6,531 bases of DNA. It comes from Thermoleophilia bacterium (GTDB lineage Bacteria > Actinomycetota > Thermoleophilia > Gaiellales > Gaiellaceae). Positions 1 through 6,531 of this stretch are shown piece by piece (the first letter of the stretch is position 1; each line of letters starts with the position of its first letter). Location: NCBI GenBank assembly GCA_025936595.1, contig JAICTB010000127.1, forward strand, positions 1 to 6,531, in the 5' to 3' direction. The notes under the pieces were generated by a model. The model was not told the origin of the DNA, made no database searches, and was given only the letters and a program-made list of their open reading frames with translations. A program made the position numbers and the translations under genes.

Positions 1-36
1 CCGGGCACGCCTCTCTCTATACCATCGCCGGCATGA
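1..36 (+). CDS. possible 3' end of an upstream gene (partial)
   Basis: One reading frame is open from the left edge and ends in TGA at 34-36. This stop overlaps the ATG of the M16 peptidase as ATGA, a common form of translational coupling in operons. The visible tail would read PGTPLSIPSPA. Eleven residues are too few to name a family. In many actinobacteria an M16 peptidase gene lies directly downstream of pnp (polynucleotide phosphorylase), so pnp is a candidate from context only. The frame of the M16 gene is also open to the left edge, so this stop could be coincidental. Confidence 0.3.
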   Translation, partial: PGTPLSIPSPA

Positions 37-1298
37 GCGTCTACGAGCGTCACACTCTGTCGAACGGCCTGCGCGTGCTGACCGCGCCCCTCGGCCATGC
101 CAAATCGGTGGCCTGTTACATCATGCTCGCCGCCGGGTCGCGCTACGAGAACGCGTCCAATCGCGGGATCGCGCACTTCGCCGAGCACATGTTTTTCAAG
201 GGCACGGAGCGGCGGCCCACGGCGCGCGATCTGTCGATGGAGGTCGACACGATCGGCGGCGAGTTCAACGCCTTCACGTCGAAGGAGTTCACCGGGTACT
301 ACATCCGCTGCGCCGGGGAGCAGCGCGACACCGCGCTCGACGTCCTCGTCGACATGCTGCGCAACTCGAAGTTCGACGCCGACGAGCTCGAGCGCGAGAA
401 GGGTGTGATCGTCGAGGAGATGAACATGTACGTCGACACGCCGCGCGACTACGTCTCGTCTGTCTACGAGGAGCTGGTGTTCGGCGCGAACCCACTCGGC
501 TGGGAGACGCTCGGGACGAAGGAGACGATCAAGTCGGCGACGCGCGAGACGTTCCTCGACTATCTCGGCGAGTGGTACACCCCGCCGCGCATCGTCGTCG
601 GCGTCGCCGGAGCGGTAGGCAGCGACTTGCTGCCGACGCTCGAAGGATTGATTGGCGACATGACGGGCGAGGATGCGGGCGCTCCCGAGCCGGCCGCGGT
701 TGAACGCTCGAACGAGCCGCAGGTGCGCCTGCATCGCAAGGATTCCGATCAGGCGAACGTCTGCATCGGCGTCCCGTCGTACCCGCTCGCGCATCCCGAC
801 CGCTATGCGCTGCAGCTGCTCGGCACGGTCCTCGGCACCGGCATGTCGTCGCGGCTCTTCCTGGAGGTGCGCGAGCGACGCGGACTCGCGTACTACGTGT
901 ACGCGCTGAACAGCCCGTTCACGGACGCCGGCACGCTGTTCTCGCAGGCGGGCGTCGACCTGAACCGCGCCGAGGAGGCGGTCGAGGTGATCGCGACGGA
1001 GTTCCGCAAGCTCGCCGACGAGGTCGTCCCGGCGCAGGAGCTCGAGAAGGCGCGCGCGCTCGCGAAGGGGCGGTTCGTTCTGCAGACCGAGAGCCCCAAC
1101 GGGCTGATCATGTTCGGCCTGCGCCGCGAGGTGCTCGAAGGACGGGCGGCGGAGCCGGAGGACGTTCTCGCCGGGCTCGACGCAGTCACCGCCGAGGACG
1201 TGCAGCGAGTCGCCCAGGACGTGATCGGCGGCCAGGCCATGCGGTGCGCCGTCATCGGCCCGTTCGACGACGCGAGCGTGTTCGAAAAGCTGCTCTGA
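33..1298 (+). CDS. M16 family zinc peptidase (pitrilysin / processing-peptidase-like)
   Basis: This 421-residue protein is an M16B-type zinc peptidase, the single-chain bacterial relative of the mitochondrial processing peptidase. The inverted zinc motif HxxEH is present as HFAEH (His48, Glu51 catalytic base, His52). The third ligand is probably Glu129 in VIVEEM, 76 residues after His52 as in the family. The N-terminal half runs to about residue 195. The C-terminal half (about 230-421) carries the RERRGLAYYVYA segment (about 280-291), whose Arg/Tyr pair helps hold substrate in M16 enzymes. Length is normal, and there is no signal peptide, so it is probably cytoplasmic. Substrates are unknown; the family cleaves short peptides in a clamshell cavity. 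ATG 33 gives the usual start just before the ERHTLSNGLRVL strand. No Shine-Dalgarno sequence precedes it and the frame stays open to the left edge, so coupling to an upstream gene, or an earlier start, is possible. Confidence 0.93.
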   Translation: MSVYERHTLSNGLRVLTAPLGHAKSVACYIMLAAGSRYENASNRGIAHFAEHMFFKGTERRPTARDLSMEVDTIGGEFNAFTSKEFTGYYIRCAGEQRDTALDVLVDMLRNSKFDADELEREKGVIVEEMNMYVDTPRDYVSSVYEELVFGANPLGWETLGTKETIKSATRETFLDYLGEWYTPPRIVVGVAGAVGSDLLPTLEGLIGDMTGEDAGAPEPAAVERSNEPQVRLHRKDSDQANVCIGVPSYPLAHPDRYALQLLGTVLGTGMSSRLFLEVRERRGLAYYVYALNSPFTDAGTLFSQAGVDLNRAEEAVEVIATEFRKLADEVVPAQELEKARALAKGRFVLQTESPNGLIMFGLRREVLEGRAAEPEDVLAGLDAVTAEDVQRVAQDVIGGQAMRCAVIGPFDDASVFEKLL

Positions 1299-1336
1299 GC
1301 CGTCCCCTCCGGCCACGGCCGTGCAGGGCACGTCCC

Positions 1337-1349
1337 TTGGTCAGACCAA
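1337..1349. promoter_or_regulatory. TTGGTCAGACCAA palindrome, FadR/GntR-like operator candidate, copy 1
   Basis: This is a perfect 13-base palindrome around a single central base (A1343). Known sites for FadR-subfamily GntR repressors (FadR, PdhR, LldR) share the form TGGTnnnACCA, so a regulator of that type is a reasonable guess. The site lies 39 bases after the M16 stop codon and far from any visible start codon, which is unusual for an operator. The 13 bases before it resemble those before copy 2. No T-run follows, so a terminator role is unlikely. No GntR gene is present in the window. Confidence 0.5.
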
Positions 1350-1432
1350 CGATCGCGGAACTGCCACGTTCCGTCCACAGGCCCGTGAGCCCCGCATTGA
1401 AGCCGGTCGCATCGCTTCTGGATACGGCGCAC

Positions 1433-1446
1433 CGAGACATGTCTCG
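1433..1446. repeat. perfect 14-base palindrome CGAGACATGTCTCG
   Basis: All seven base pairs of this even-centred palindrome match, and it directly abuts the TGGTCAGACCA palindrome on its right. In RNA either strand could form a CGAGA/TCTCG stem with a CATG loop. In the minus-strand transcript this hairpin would come three bases after the DUF3054 stop codon. Copy 1 has a degenerate counterpart at 1324-1337 (8 of 14 bases the same). It could be a second protein-binding half-site or an RNA 3'-end structure; the sequence does not decide between them. Confidence 0.5.
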
Positions 1447-1457
1447 TGGTCAGACCA
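1447..1457. promoter_or_regulatory. TGGTCAGACCA palindrome, FadR/GntR-like operator candidate, copy 2
   Basis: This 11-base perfect palindrome is centred on A1452. It repeats the core of copy 1 exactly, centre to centre 109 bases away. It overlaps the stop codon (1450-1452) and last codons of the DUF3054 gene. The flanking A at 1458 is shared with copy 1, but the left flank is G rather than T, so the outermost pair is lost here. Confidence 0.5.
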
Positions 1458-1767
1458 ATGTCGTGGACCGCCACCGTCCCGCCGCGAAGCGGGTCGCCCG
1501 CCCCACCAGCGCGACGACGAGGAACGCCACGAGCCCGACGAACGCGAGGGCGACGGCGAGGAACGCGAGCTCGTTCCAGCGATAGTGGCCGAGCGCGACC
1601 ATGCGGATCGCGACGCCGAGCGTGACGCCGCCGAGCCAGGTGGGGAGAAAGCGCCGTGTCAGCGCGGCGAACGCGAGCCAGCCGGCGACGAGCGGCAGCG
1701 CATCCGCAGCGTAGCCGCCCGCGGAAACGTGGTGATCGTGCGCCAGCTGGCCGATCGTCGCGAACAC
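1450..1767 (-). CDS. DUF3054 family membrane protein
   Basis: This small hydrophobic protein of unknown function resembles the DUF3054 family. The hallmark seen here is a helix ending in FATIGQLAHDHH (family pattern roughly FaaiGrrsH), followed by an ALPLVAGW helix, a WLGGVTLGVAIRM helix and a long last helix, ELAFLAVALAFVGLVAFLVVAL. The listed start is GTG 1765-1767, giving 105 residues, but it cuts the first membrane helix. Upstream in-frame codons read LLSRLAVAGVVAIVV, a good helix start, and contain no ATG, GTG or TTG before 1767. A CTG at 1804-1806 overlaps the TGA of the NlpC/P60 gene (CTGA) and would give 118 residues with four full helices. A non-standard CTG start, or coupling to the upstream gene, is therefore likely. 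Neither start has a clear Shine-Dalgarno sequence. The gene is last in the minus-strand run. Confidence 0.75.
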   Translation of the reverse strand: MFATIGQLAHDHHVSAGGYAADALPLVAGWLAFAALTRRFLPTWLGGVTLGVAIRMVALGHYRWNELAFLAVALAFVGLVAFLVVALVGRATRFAAGRWRSTTLV

Positions 1768-1802
1768 GACGATCGCGACGACGCCCGCAACCGCGAGACG
1801 GC

Positions 1803-2624
1803 TCAGAAGAACCGGCGTACGCCGCGGAAGTCGCTCGTTCGCACGGGCACGATGCGAACCGCGCTCGCCGAGTTCGGCGACTCGATCATGCGACCTCCGC
1901 CGATGTACATCGCGACGTGCCCCACCACGGGGTGCTCGTAGAAGAGCAGGTCGCCCGGGAGCATCTTCGCGAGCGCAACAGGCGTCCCCGCGGCGAACTG
2001 CGCGTCGGCGTCACGCGGGATCGTGATCCCGTGCGCGCGGTAGACCGCCCACGTGAGCCCGGAACAGTCGTAGCCCCATGCCGAGAGGCCGCCCCAGAGG
2101 TAATGGAGCCCCACGAACTGCTTCGCCGTCCGCACCAAATCCGCCCGCGTGCGCGGCAGCCGTCGCGTCGCGGCGGCGGGAACCGCGCCGGACGGCACCT
2201 GCGCCGCGAAGCCGACGGTGAGGCCGCTCGAGAGGCGCGCGCTCCGTGCCGTCACGACGTCCGGCGCAGCGAATGCCGGGCCGAGCTGCCACGAGCGCAC
2301 CCAGCCCGGATATCCGCGCGCGTCGAGGGGCGACGGCTGGTCGGGCACCGCGATCTTCGTCCAGCCGCCCGTGTGCGCGAGCACGCGCACCTGCTCCCCG
2401 TAGAGCACCTGCGTCGGCATGTGGCCGACGAGCGCGAGCCGCTGCCGGTAGGAGACCGCCGCCGTCGGCCACACCTGCGGATCGAGTGGCAGGTGACCGG
2501 CGTTCGGCGCGGCCCAGACGTTCGCCACCGGCACCCGCACCGTCGCCGTGGCGGCCCGAGGCGGAGCTTGTAACAGACTGTTACTTACGAGGATCGCGAC
2601 CGCGGAGAGGATCAGCACGGCCAA
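1803..2624 (-). CDS. exported NlpC/P60 peptidoglycan endopeptidase, YkfC-like
   Basis: The protein has 273 residues from a TTG start. A hydrophobic N-terminus (residues 2-19) followed by APPRAATA looks like a signal peptide or membrane anchor, so it acts outside the membrane on peptidoglycan. Residues about 27-120 look like SH3-type wall-binding segments (YGEQVRVLAHTGGWTKIAV, then GYPGWVRSWQL). The C-terminal NlpC/P60 domain (about 158-273) has the catalytic Cys187 in YDCSG and His236 in GHVAMY. The third polar residue is probably in the ESPNS segment near 249-252 but is less clear. The arrangement and the YLWGGLSAWGYDCSG block match YkfC-type gamma-D-glutamyl-diaminoacid endopeptidases, which cut stem peptides during wall turnover or recycling. 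No ATG is available before the in-frame stop at 2658-2660; GTG 2616-2618 is the alternative start, two codons in. Neither has a Shine-Dalgarno sequence, and both lie between two copies of a strong palindrome. Confidence 0.9.
   Translation of the reverse strand: MAVLILSAVAILVSNSLLQAPPRAATATVRVPVANVWAAPNAGHLPLDPQVWPTAAVSYRQRLALVGHMPTQVLYGEQVRVLAHTGGWTKIAVPDQPSPLDARGYPGWVRSWQLGPAFAAPDVVTARSARLSSGLTVGFAAQVPSGAVPAAATRRLPRTRADLVRTAKQFVGLHYLWGGLSAWGYDCSGLTWAVYRAHGITIPRDADAQFAAGTPVALAKMLPGDLLFYEHPVVGHVAMYIGGGRMIESPNSASAVRIVPVRTSDFRGVRRFF
2566..2586 (-). promoter_or_regulatory. GTAACAG-N-CTGTTAC palindromic repeat, copy inside the NlpC/P60 gene
   Basis: The core at 2570-2584 is a perfect 15-base palindrome around A2577, and the 21-base unit at 2566-2586 matches the unit at 2643-2663 in 20 of 21 positions. 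The single difference is the central base. The shared non-palindromic flanks (AA before, AAGC after, read on the minus strand) show this is one element repeated in direct orientation. It lies within the signal-peptide codons (VSNSLLQA), which become unusually AT-rich (GTA, AGT, AAC, AGT, TTA). A TetR-type operator is a plausible reading of the symmetry, but the cognate protein is unknown. Confidence 0.6.
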
Positions 2625-2640
2625 ACGGTAGCCGCGATCC
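2591..2640 (-). repeat. 8-base inverted repeat around the NlpC/P60 start codon
   Basis: GGATCGCG at 2591-2598 is the exact reverse complement of CGCGATCC at 2633-2640, with 34 bases between. The enclosed loop contains both candidate start codons (TTG 2622-2624, GTG 2616-2618). Each arm lies exactly six bases from the neighbouring GTAACAG palindrome core, so the whole block 2570-2661 is symmetric about 2615/2616. An mRNA hairpin presenting or hiding the start codon is possible. An 8-base match alone could be chance in GC-rich DNA. Confidence 0.4.
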
Positions 2641-2642
2641 GC

Positions 2643-2663
2643 GCTTGTAACAGTCTGTTACTT
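2643..2663 (-). promoter_or_regulatory. GTAACAG-N-CTGTTAC palindromic repeat, copy upstream of the NlpC/P60 gene
   Basis: The core at 2647-2661 is a perfect 15-base palindrome around T2654. It lies in the 45-base gap between the stop of acetyl-CoA synthetase (2670-2672) and the NlpC/P60 start, 22 bases before the TTG. Its centre is 77 bases from that of the other copy. This is a natural operator position for a promoter serving the last two genes of the run. As an RNA hairpin it would have only a three-base loop and no T-run, so a terminator for acs is less likely. Confidence 0.6.
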
Positions 2664-2669
2664 GCCGTA

Positions 2670-4633
<1,964 letters not shown>

Positions 4634-4634
<1 letters not shown>

Positions 4635-5317
4635 CAGCCGTCCGCCCTTCTCGGCATCGGCGAGCCGGGCCGGGCCGTCCAGAACGGCGCACCCACGGGC
4701 AGCACGATCCGCGGCGCTGACATGCCGTTGATCACACCGGCGGCCGAGGCGTACCAGGCGAAGCCGGCGGTGACGACCCCGACCCAACCGCCCCAGTGCA
4801 GCCAGCCGTTGTTCGCGTGGCCGTGGGCCTCGTCGAAGAACCCGATCACGAGCAGGACCTCCGTGATCTGCAGCGTCAGGAAGACGCCGAAGACGGCGCC
4901 GCTGACACGGGTCGACCAGAGCAGCATGTAGAAGTTGAAGATCGCGAAGGCGAGCAGGAACCAGGCGAGGCCGTTCGGGAGATTCGCATCGGCGAGACCC
5001 GCGGCGAAGCTCTTCGAGACGACCGCGAGCACGATCACGCTGCCGAGGCCGAGCCAGAACCCTCCGTAGGTCGAGAACGCCGTCGCGCCGAACACGTTGC
5101 GATTGCGGAACTCCCACATGCCGGCGAGCAGCTGCGCAACCCCGCCGTAGAACAGGGCCGGCCCGATCCAGATCAGGTCGGGGATGAACGTCGCGTTGTG
5201 CCCGCTCAAGAGGAACGTTGTGAGCGCGAATCCCGCAAGCCCGAGTGGTGCCGGGTCTGCCGCAGGAATCGACTCGATGAGCGTCGTCACGGGACGAGCT
5301 TCGGCAACAGCTGCCAT
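4634..5317 (-). CDS. satP: acetate/succinate transporter, GPR1/FUN34/YaaH (SatP) family
   Basis: This is a 227-residue inner-membrane protein of the acetate uptake transporter family. The family signature NPAPLGL appears as DPAPLGL (21-27), with Asp replacing the usual Asn. A second hallmark, AGMWEFRNRNVFGATAFSTYGGFWL, spans about 65-89. Six membrane helices are visible at roughly 26-40, 48-67, 84-101, 115-133, 138-160 and 174-195, followed by a polar tail. Family members move acetate or succinate with protons. The acs start overlaps its stop by one base, so uptake and activation of acetate are made together. The ATG is supported by an AAGGAGG Shine-Dalgarno sequence seven bases upstream. About 87 bases separate it from the M24 gene, enough for a promoter of its own, though I cannot point to confident -35 and -10 boxes. 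Confidence 0.95.
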
Positions 5318-5324
5318 GCGCTTC

Positions 5325-5331
5325 CCTCCTT
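5325..5331 (-). promoter_or_regulatory. strong Shine-Dalgarno sequence of satP
   Basis: AAGGAGG on the minus strand ends seven bases before the satP ATG (5315-5317). It is the clearest ribosome binding site in the window and fixes this start. Other minus-strand genes here have weak sites or none, so satP-acs translation is probably driven from this point. Confidence 0.8.
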
Positions 5332-5333
5332 CA

Positions 5334-5353
5334 CCGCGGCCCTCAGGCCGCGG
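5334..5353 (-). other. GC hairpin in the satP leader
   Basis: CCGCGGCC and GGCCGCGG form a perfect 8-base-pair stem with a TGAG loop (minus-strand reading). Its 3' side is two bases from the Shine-Dalgarno sequence. No T-run follows, so it does not look like an intrinsic terminator for the M24 gene upstream. It could stabilise the leader, influence ribosome access, or be half of an attenuator-like switch. I see no competing arm that would make a clear switch. Confidence 0.5.
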
Positions 5354-5404
5354 ACGGCCTTGGACGAAACGCGCAGGAGTCTAAGGAAAAGCGGCGCGCG
5401 AGGA

Positions 5405-6531
5405 CTAGGGCAACAGATTGCGGGAATAGTTGGTCAGGTTTTCGGCGCCGTTCGAGGTGACCAGAATCAGGTCCTCGAGGCGCACGCCGCCGTAGCCGCG
5501 GCGGTAGAGCCCCGGCTCGACCGTGACGACGTCGCCGGCCCGGAGCGGAAGCTCCGCCGCGAGGCCGAGCCCGGGCTGCTCGTGCACCTCGAGCCCCACG
5601 CCGTGGCCGAGCCCGTGGAAGAAGCCGTCCGCGAGCGCCTCGCCGGGCGTCTTCGTCCGCTGGGTCGGCTCGCCGGCCGCCTCGAAGATCTCGCAGCTTC
5701 CGTCGAAGATCGCGCGGCCGTCCGCGCCGTCCTTGATCTCGGAGATCGCGCGGTCGAGCGCCTCCTCGCACAGCCGATGCCATTCGCGCACGTCGTCCGG
5801 CACGTCGCCGACGACAAAGGTGCGCGTCATGTCGCAGAAGCAGAACGTCTCGTTGTCCCGCGGCCAGATGTCGATCACGATCGGCACGCCCGCGCGGATA
5901 GGGCCCGAGCCCATGTCATGGCCGACCGCTCCCTGCGGTCCGGGGGCCACAATGAACTCGTCGGCCGTCGCGCCGCTCGCAGCGAACGCGACGGCCATCG
6001 CGGACTTGACGCGCTCGACCGTGAGCGGCTCGCCGTCGAGCATGAGCTCGTCGCCCTTCTGCGTCGCGCTCCGCAGCAGCTCGCGCGCCGCGTCCATGCC
6101 GGCCTCCGCCGCACGCTGTGCGCGGCGAATGCCGGCCAGCTCGGCGCCGGTCTTCACACGGCGTCGGTCGTCGAAGAAGCTCGCGTCGACGACGAGCTCG
6201 ACGCCCTTCCCGCGCAGACGGTCCGCGAGCCAGAGCGGAAACGTCTCCGGGACGACGGCGCTCGTGACGCCGAGCACCTCGACCGCGCGCATGGTGACCT
6301 GCTGGCGCACCTCGGTATACGAGAGACCCGAGGCGATCAGCTCGTCGAGGCCGTACTCCTCGGACGGATGGAGCTCGAACAGCCCGAGCTCCGCGAGGCG
6401 GGGCACCTCCATCGAGCCGATCGCGATGTGCTTCACGCCGTCGCGCTCGAGGTAGAGAAACGGGTCGGGGATCCCGAGCGGCACCTCGTGACGGAGCTCC
6501 GGCGAGCGGAATGTGTCGGCGTAGATCAGGA
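5405..6531 (-). CDS. M24 family metallopeptidase, Xaa-Pro aminopeptidase/prolidase-like (5' end beyond window)
   Basis: A cytoplasmic two-metal peptidase of the pita-bread fold, probably removing N-terminal residues before proline or splitting Xaa-Pro dipeptides. Numbering from a GTG at 6482-6484 as residue 1, all five metal ligands of the family are present: Asp205 (VIDIWP), Asp218 (CDMTRTF), His294 (GLGHGVGLEVHE), Glu323 (VEPGLY) and Glu337 (GGVRLEDLI). Residues about 1-110 form the N-terminal creatinase-like domain. The GTG is probably not the start: the frame runs on to the right edge reading LIYADTFRSPELRHE, which joins smoothly to VPLGIPDPFLYLE and looks like true protein. The start codon therefore lies outside the window and the gene is partial. 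It ends 87 bases before satP and runs in the same direction. The exact substrate cannot be told from sequence. Confidence 0.92.
   Translation of the reverse strand, partial: LIYADTFRSPELRHEVPLGIPDPFLYLERDGVKHIAIGSMEVPRLAELGLFELHPSEEYGLDELIASGLSYTEVRQQVTMRAVEVLGVTSAVVPETFPLWLADRLRGKGVELVVDASFFDDRRRVKTGAELAGIRRAQRAAEAGMDAARELLRSATQKGDELMLDGEPLTVERVKSAMAVAFAASGATADEFIVAPGPQGAVGHDMGSGPIRAGVPIVIDIWPRDNETFCFCDMTRTFVVGDVPDDVREWHRLCEEALDRAISEIKDGADGRAIFDGSCEIFEAAGEPTQRTKTPGEALADGFFHGLGHGVGLEVHEQPGLGLAAELPLRAGDVVTVEPGLYRRGYGGVRLEDLILVTSNGAENLTNYSRNLLP

Larger units (their letters stand above)
1299..1449. other. convergent intergenic region with repeated palindromes
   Basis: This 151-base gap separates the stop of the plus-strand M16 gene from the stop of the minus-strand DUF3054 gene. 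It has no convincing coding frame and no GC hairpin with a T-run that would make a classical intrinsic terminator. It contains two copies of a 26-base composite element (1324-1349 and 1433-1458, 20 of 26 bases identical, same orientation, 109 bases apart). Each copy ends in TGGTCAGACCAA. The unique sequence between them shows nothing I recognise. Confidence 0.6.

Noticed and set aside
1337..1349. TTGGTCAGACCAA as the M16 gene's terminator.
   Set aside because: The stem is only five base pairs with a CAG loop and no following T-run. The repeat copy 109 bases on suggests protein binding or a repeat family instead.
1324..1458. The two composite elements as terminal repeats of a small mobile element.
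   Set aside because: They are direct rather than inverted, differ at 6 of 26 positions, and have no flanking target duplication or transposase.
1656..2573. A 305-codon plus-strand frame opposite the NlpC/P60 gene, and a 206-codon one at 1321-1941.
   Set aside because: Both are Arg-rich, without recognisable domains, and opposite real minus-strand genes.
2647..2661. Reading the GTAACAG palindrome after acs as an intrinsic terminator.
   Set aside because: The stem would close on a three-base loop or less, is not GC-rich and has no T-run. An almost identical copy lies inside a coding sequence.
4635..5117. Upstream in-frame extension of acetyl-CoA synthetase to 815 residues.
   Set aside because: The extension is Arg-rich and lies opposite nothing conserved in that frame; it is the satP gene read in another frame. 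ATG 4632-4634 gives the normal 654-residue family length.

Overview
The window is high-GC DNA (my estimate is in the upper 60s percent GC) with tightly packed genes. All the recognisable proteins are bacterial. The codon use, a YkfC-like NlpC/P60 protein, a DUF3054 protein and a SatP/AcsA acetate pair would fit a high-GC actinobacterium, possibly a Thermoleophilia-type lineage. The lineage is an inference from gene style, not a demonstrated assignment.

Layout: one plus-strand gene, a single-chain M16 zinc peptidase (33-1298), meets a minus-strand run of five genes end to end. Reading that run in its own direction, from the right edge leftwards, the order is: an M24 Xaa-Pro aminopeptidase-like enzyme (5405 to beyond the right edge, N-terminus cut off), a SatP/GPR1-FUN34-YaaH acetate transporter (4634-5317), acetyl-CoA synthetase (2670-4634), an exported NlpC/P60 cell-wall endopeptidase (1803-2624) and a small DUF3054 membrane protein (about 1450-1767, probably starting further upstream). 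The transporter and acetyl-CoA synthetase overlap by one base (TGATG) and form a clear functional pair: acetate enters the cell and is activated to acetyl-CoA. The other genes are housekeeping hydrolases with no obvious shared pathway. No stretch of 300 bases lacks a gene; the longest gap is the 151-base convergent region 1299-1449.

The most interesting content is non-coding. (a) Two near-identical 21-base copies of a GTAACAG-A/T-CTGTTAC palindrome lie on either side of the start codon of the NlpC/P60 gene. An 8-base inverted repeat is nested symmetrically between them, and one copy lies inside the signal-peptide codons, where it forces AT-rich codons. (b) Two copies of a TGGTCAGACCA palindrome, each the 3' half of a 26-base composite repeat, lie 109 bases apart in the convergent intergenic region, which is an odd place for an operator. 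The second copy directly abuts a perfect 14-base palindrome and overlaps the DUF3054 stop codon. (c) A perfect 8-base-pair hairpin sits just upstream of a strong Shine-Dalgarno sequence ahead of satP. I see no tRNA, rRNA, CRISPR array, insertion sequence or phage gene.
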